This document shows positions 63,043 to 64,000 of a stretch of DNA of 64,000 nt, in pieces. Position 1 is the stretch's first letter, and the number at the start of each line of letters is the position of its first letter. The position numbers and the translations under genes were made by a program. The stretch covers positions 496,001 to 560,000 of the forward strand of contig OY776489.1 of assembly GCA_963675655.1 (NCBI GenBank). Direction: 5' to 3'. The notes beneath the pieces are model-generated. The model had not been told where the DNA came from, did no database searches, and saw only the letters and a list, made by a program, of their open reading frames with translations. This DNA comes from CAXXOK01 sp963675655 (GTDB taxonomy: Bacteria > Bacillota > Clostridia > Christensenellales > Aristaeellaceae).

Positions 63043-64000
63043 TTATACATTCAATGTAAGTCCCGCATCCGCACGTACGAACACCGGTATGGTGGCAAGG
63101 GGCGCTTCCGCCTGTACGGTTTGCCCGCCATCGTAGCTCTTGCCGGTATGGGCTTCCACCCAGCGGCAGCCCGCAGGCAGGTATACGGCACGGCTGCGAA
63201 TGCCCAGCTCCATCACAGGCGCGATAAGCAGATCCGGCCCGAACATGTACGCATCTTCCACTTCGCTGGCCGCCTTATCCTGCGGGAAATCGTAGAACAG
63301 CGGGCGCATAACCGGCGCTCCCTTTTCGTGGGTTTCGCGCATTAGGCGCTCAATGTAGGGCAGCAGGTCTTCACGTAGGAAGAGGTAATGCTTCAGGATT
63401 TCGTAGGCTTCCTCGCCATAGCTCCACACTTCGTTGGGGCCGCCGGTATCCGCCTTGCTTTCAATCAGGCTGGGTTCACCGTGCAGGCGGTAGCCATGCA
63501 GCCGGAACACCGGGCAGAATACGCCAAACTGGAACCAGCGAATCAGCAGTTCGCGGTAATTGGGATCATCCTGATCGCCGCCATGGAAACCGCCGATATC
63601 CGTCGTCCACCACGGAATACCCGCCATTGCCATAGAAAGGCCGATGGCAAACTGCTCCCGCAGCGTGCGGAAAGTGGTATCAATATCACCCGACCAGACC
63701 AGCGCGCCATAGCGTTGGCTGCCTGCCCACGCACACCGCAGCAGGTTCAGCGGATTTTCCTGCCCGGCTGCCTTCATGCCGTCGTAGAAGTTCTTCGCAT
63801 ATAGCGCCGGGTACAGGTTGCCGATTTGCAGGTTGCTGCCCAAATGGTAGCGGTAATTATCAAAATCGTACACCCGGTATTCCGGTTCCGCCTCATCCAG
63901 CCAGAAGATGCGGATGCCCTTATCGTAATAGTTTTTCTTTACGATGCTCCATACATACTCCCGCGCTTCGGGGTTGGTGGGATCATACGCAATGGTGTTG
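63043..64000 (-). CDS. GH31 glycosidase (alpha-xylosidase/alpha-glucosidase type), 5'-truncated by the window edge
   Basis: Retaining glycoside hydrolase of family 31; the N-terminal part lies beyond 64,000 and about 319 residues are visible. The nucleophile motif IFWLDEAEPEY (63905-63937, minus strand) resembles the alpha-xylosidase form WLDADEPE. The acid/base region is LVWSGDIDTTFRTLREQFAI, followed by PWWTTDIGGFHGG, FQFGVFCPVFRLHGYR and the C-terminal beta-sandwich (AYMFGPDLLIAPVMELGIRS). The frame stays open to the window edge, so an apparent GTG at 63873 is not the start. It acts on alpha-linked sugars, probably intracellularly after import by the neighbouring ABC system. A terminator follows. 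Confidence 0.9.
   Translation of the reverse strand, partial: NTIAYDPTNPEAREYVWSIVKKNYYDKGIRIFWLDEAEPEYRVYDFDNYRYHLGSNLQIGNLYPALYAKNFYDGMKAAGQENPLNLLRCAWAGSQRYGALVWSGDIDTTFRTLREQFAIGLSMAMAGIPWWTTDIGGFHGGDQDDPNYRELLIRWFQFGVFCPVFRLHGYRLHGEPSLIESKADTGGPNEVWSYGEEAYEILKHYLFLREDLLPYIERLMRETHEKGAPVMRPLFYDFPQDKAASEVEDAYMFGPDLLIAPVMELGIRSRAVYLPAGCRWVEAHTGKSYDGGQTVQAEAPLATIPVFVRADAGLTLNV

Overview
The window reads as one contiguous piece of a chromosome from a low-to-mid GC member of the Bacillota, class Clostridia. The supporting signs are strong AGGAGG-type ribosome binding sites, frequent TTG/GTG starts, RNase J, YesM/YesN-type two-component systems, a BmrCD-like drug exporter, and several Gram-positive-style exported proteins. 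The protein style resembles gut Christensenellales/Oscillospirales relatives, but this is an impression, not a placement.

Left part (1-23,000) is mostly housekeeping: a type IIA topoisomerase pair (B subunit cut by the window edge, A subunit overlapping it), a GNAT acetyltransferase, rpsT, a leader-peptide/attenuator unit controlling a heterodimeric ABC drug exporter, a VOC protein, an exported CARDB protein, RNase J, an RseC-like membrane protein, and rpoB-rpoC. The rpoBC pair stands alone, without the usual rplJ-rplL genes upstream or rpsL-rpsG downstream. RpoB carries Asn at the rifampicin-contact position that is His526 in E. coli.

Middle part (23,000-37,200) is more accessory: a GNAT gene, tRNA-Val(GAC), a KTSC-domain gene, an exported zinc-ribbon protein, a decayed IS200-type element, an exported alpha/beta hydrolase, two tandem NDP-forming acyl-CoA synthetases with ATP-grasp first, a LacI-family remnant, and an operon of an unrecognised protein, a 27-residue peptide, an HD-GYP phosphodiesterase and a DUF5317 membrane protein.

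Right part (37,500-64,000) is devoted to carbohydrate use and cell-surface functions. There are two complete carbohydrate ABC importers (binding protein plus two permeases, no ATPase gene), each with its own YesM-type kinase and AraC-type response regulator. Around them lie nicotinate phosphoribosyltransferase, an N,N'-diacetylchitobiose phosphorylase-like GH94 enzyme overlapping a phosphohexomutase, an acyltransferase/DUF6320 pair, a DUF188 protein, a zinc-ribbon protein, a glycosyltransferase overlapping a SAF-domain oxidoreductase, and a GH31 glycosidase running off the right edge. The importers presumably borrow a shared ATPase encoded elsewhere.

The most distinctive regulatory object is the 46-codon leader at 5764-5904. 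It comes with a consensus promoter, an intrinsic terminator and a perfect alternative (antiterminator) pairing, directly ahead of the ABC exporter pair. The most distinctive uncharacterised gene set is the 34,365-37,147 operon. No CRISPR array, prophage or rRNA was seen.
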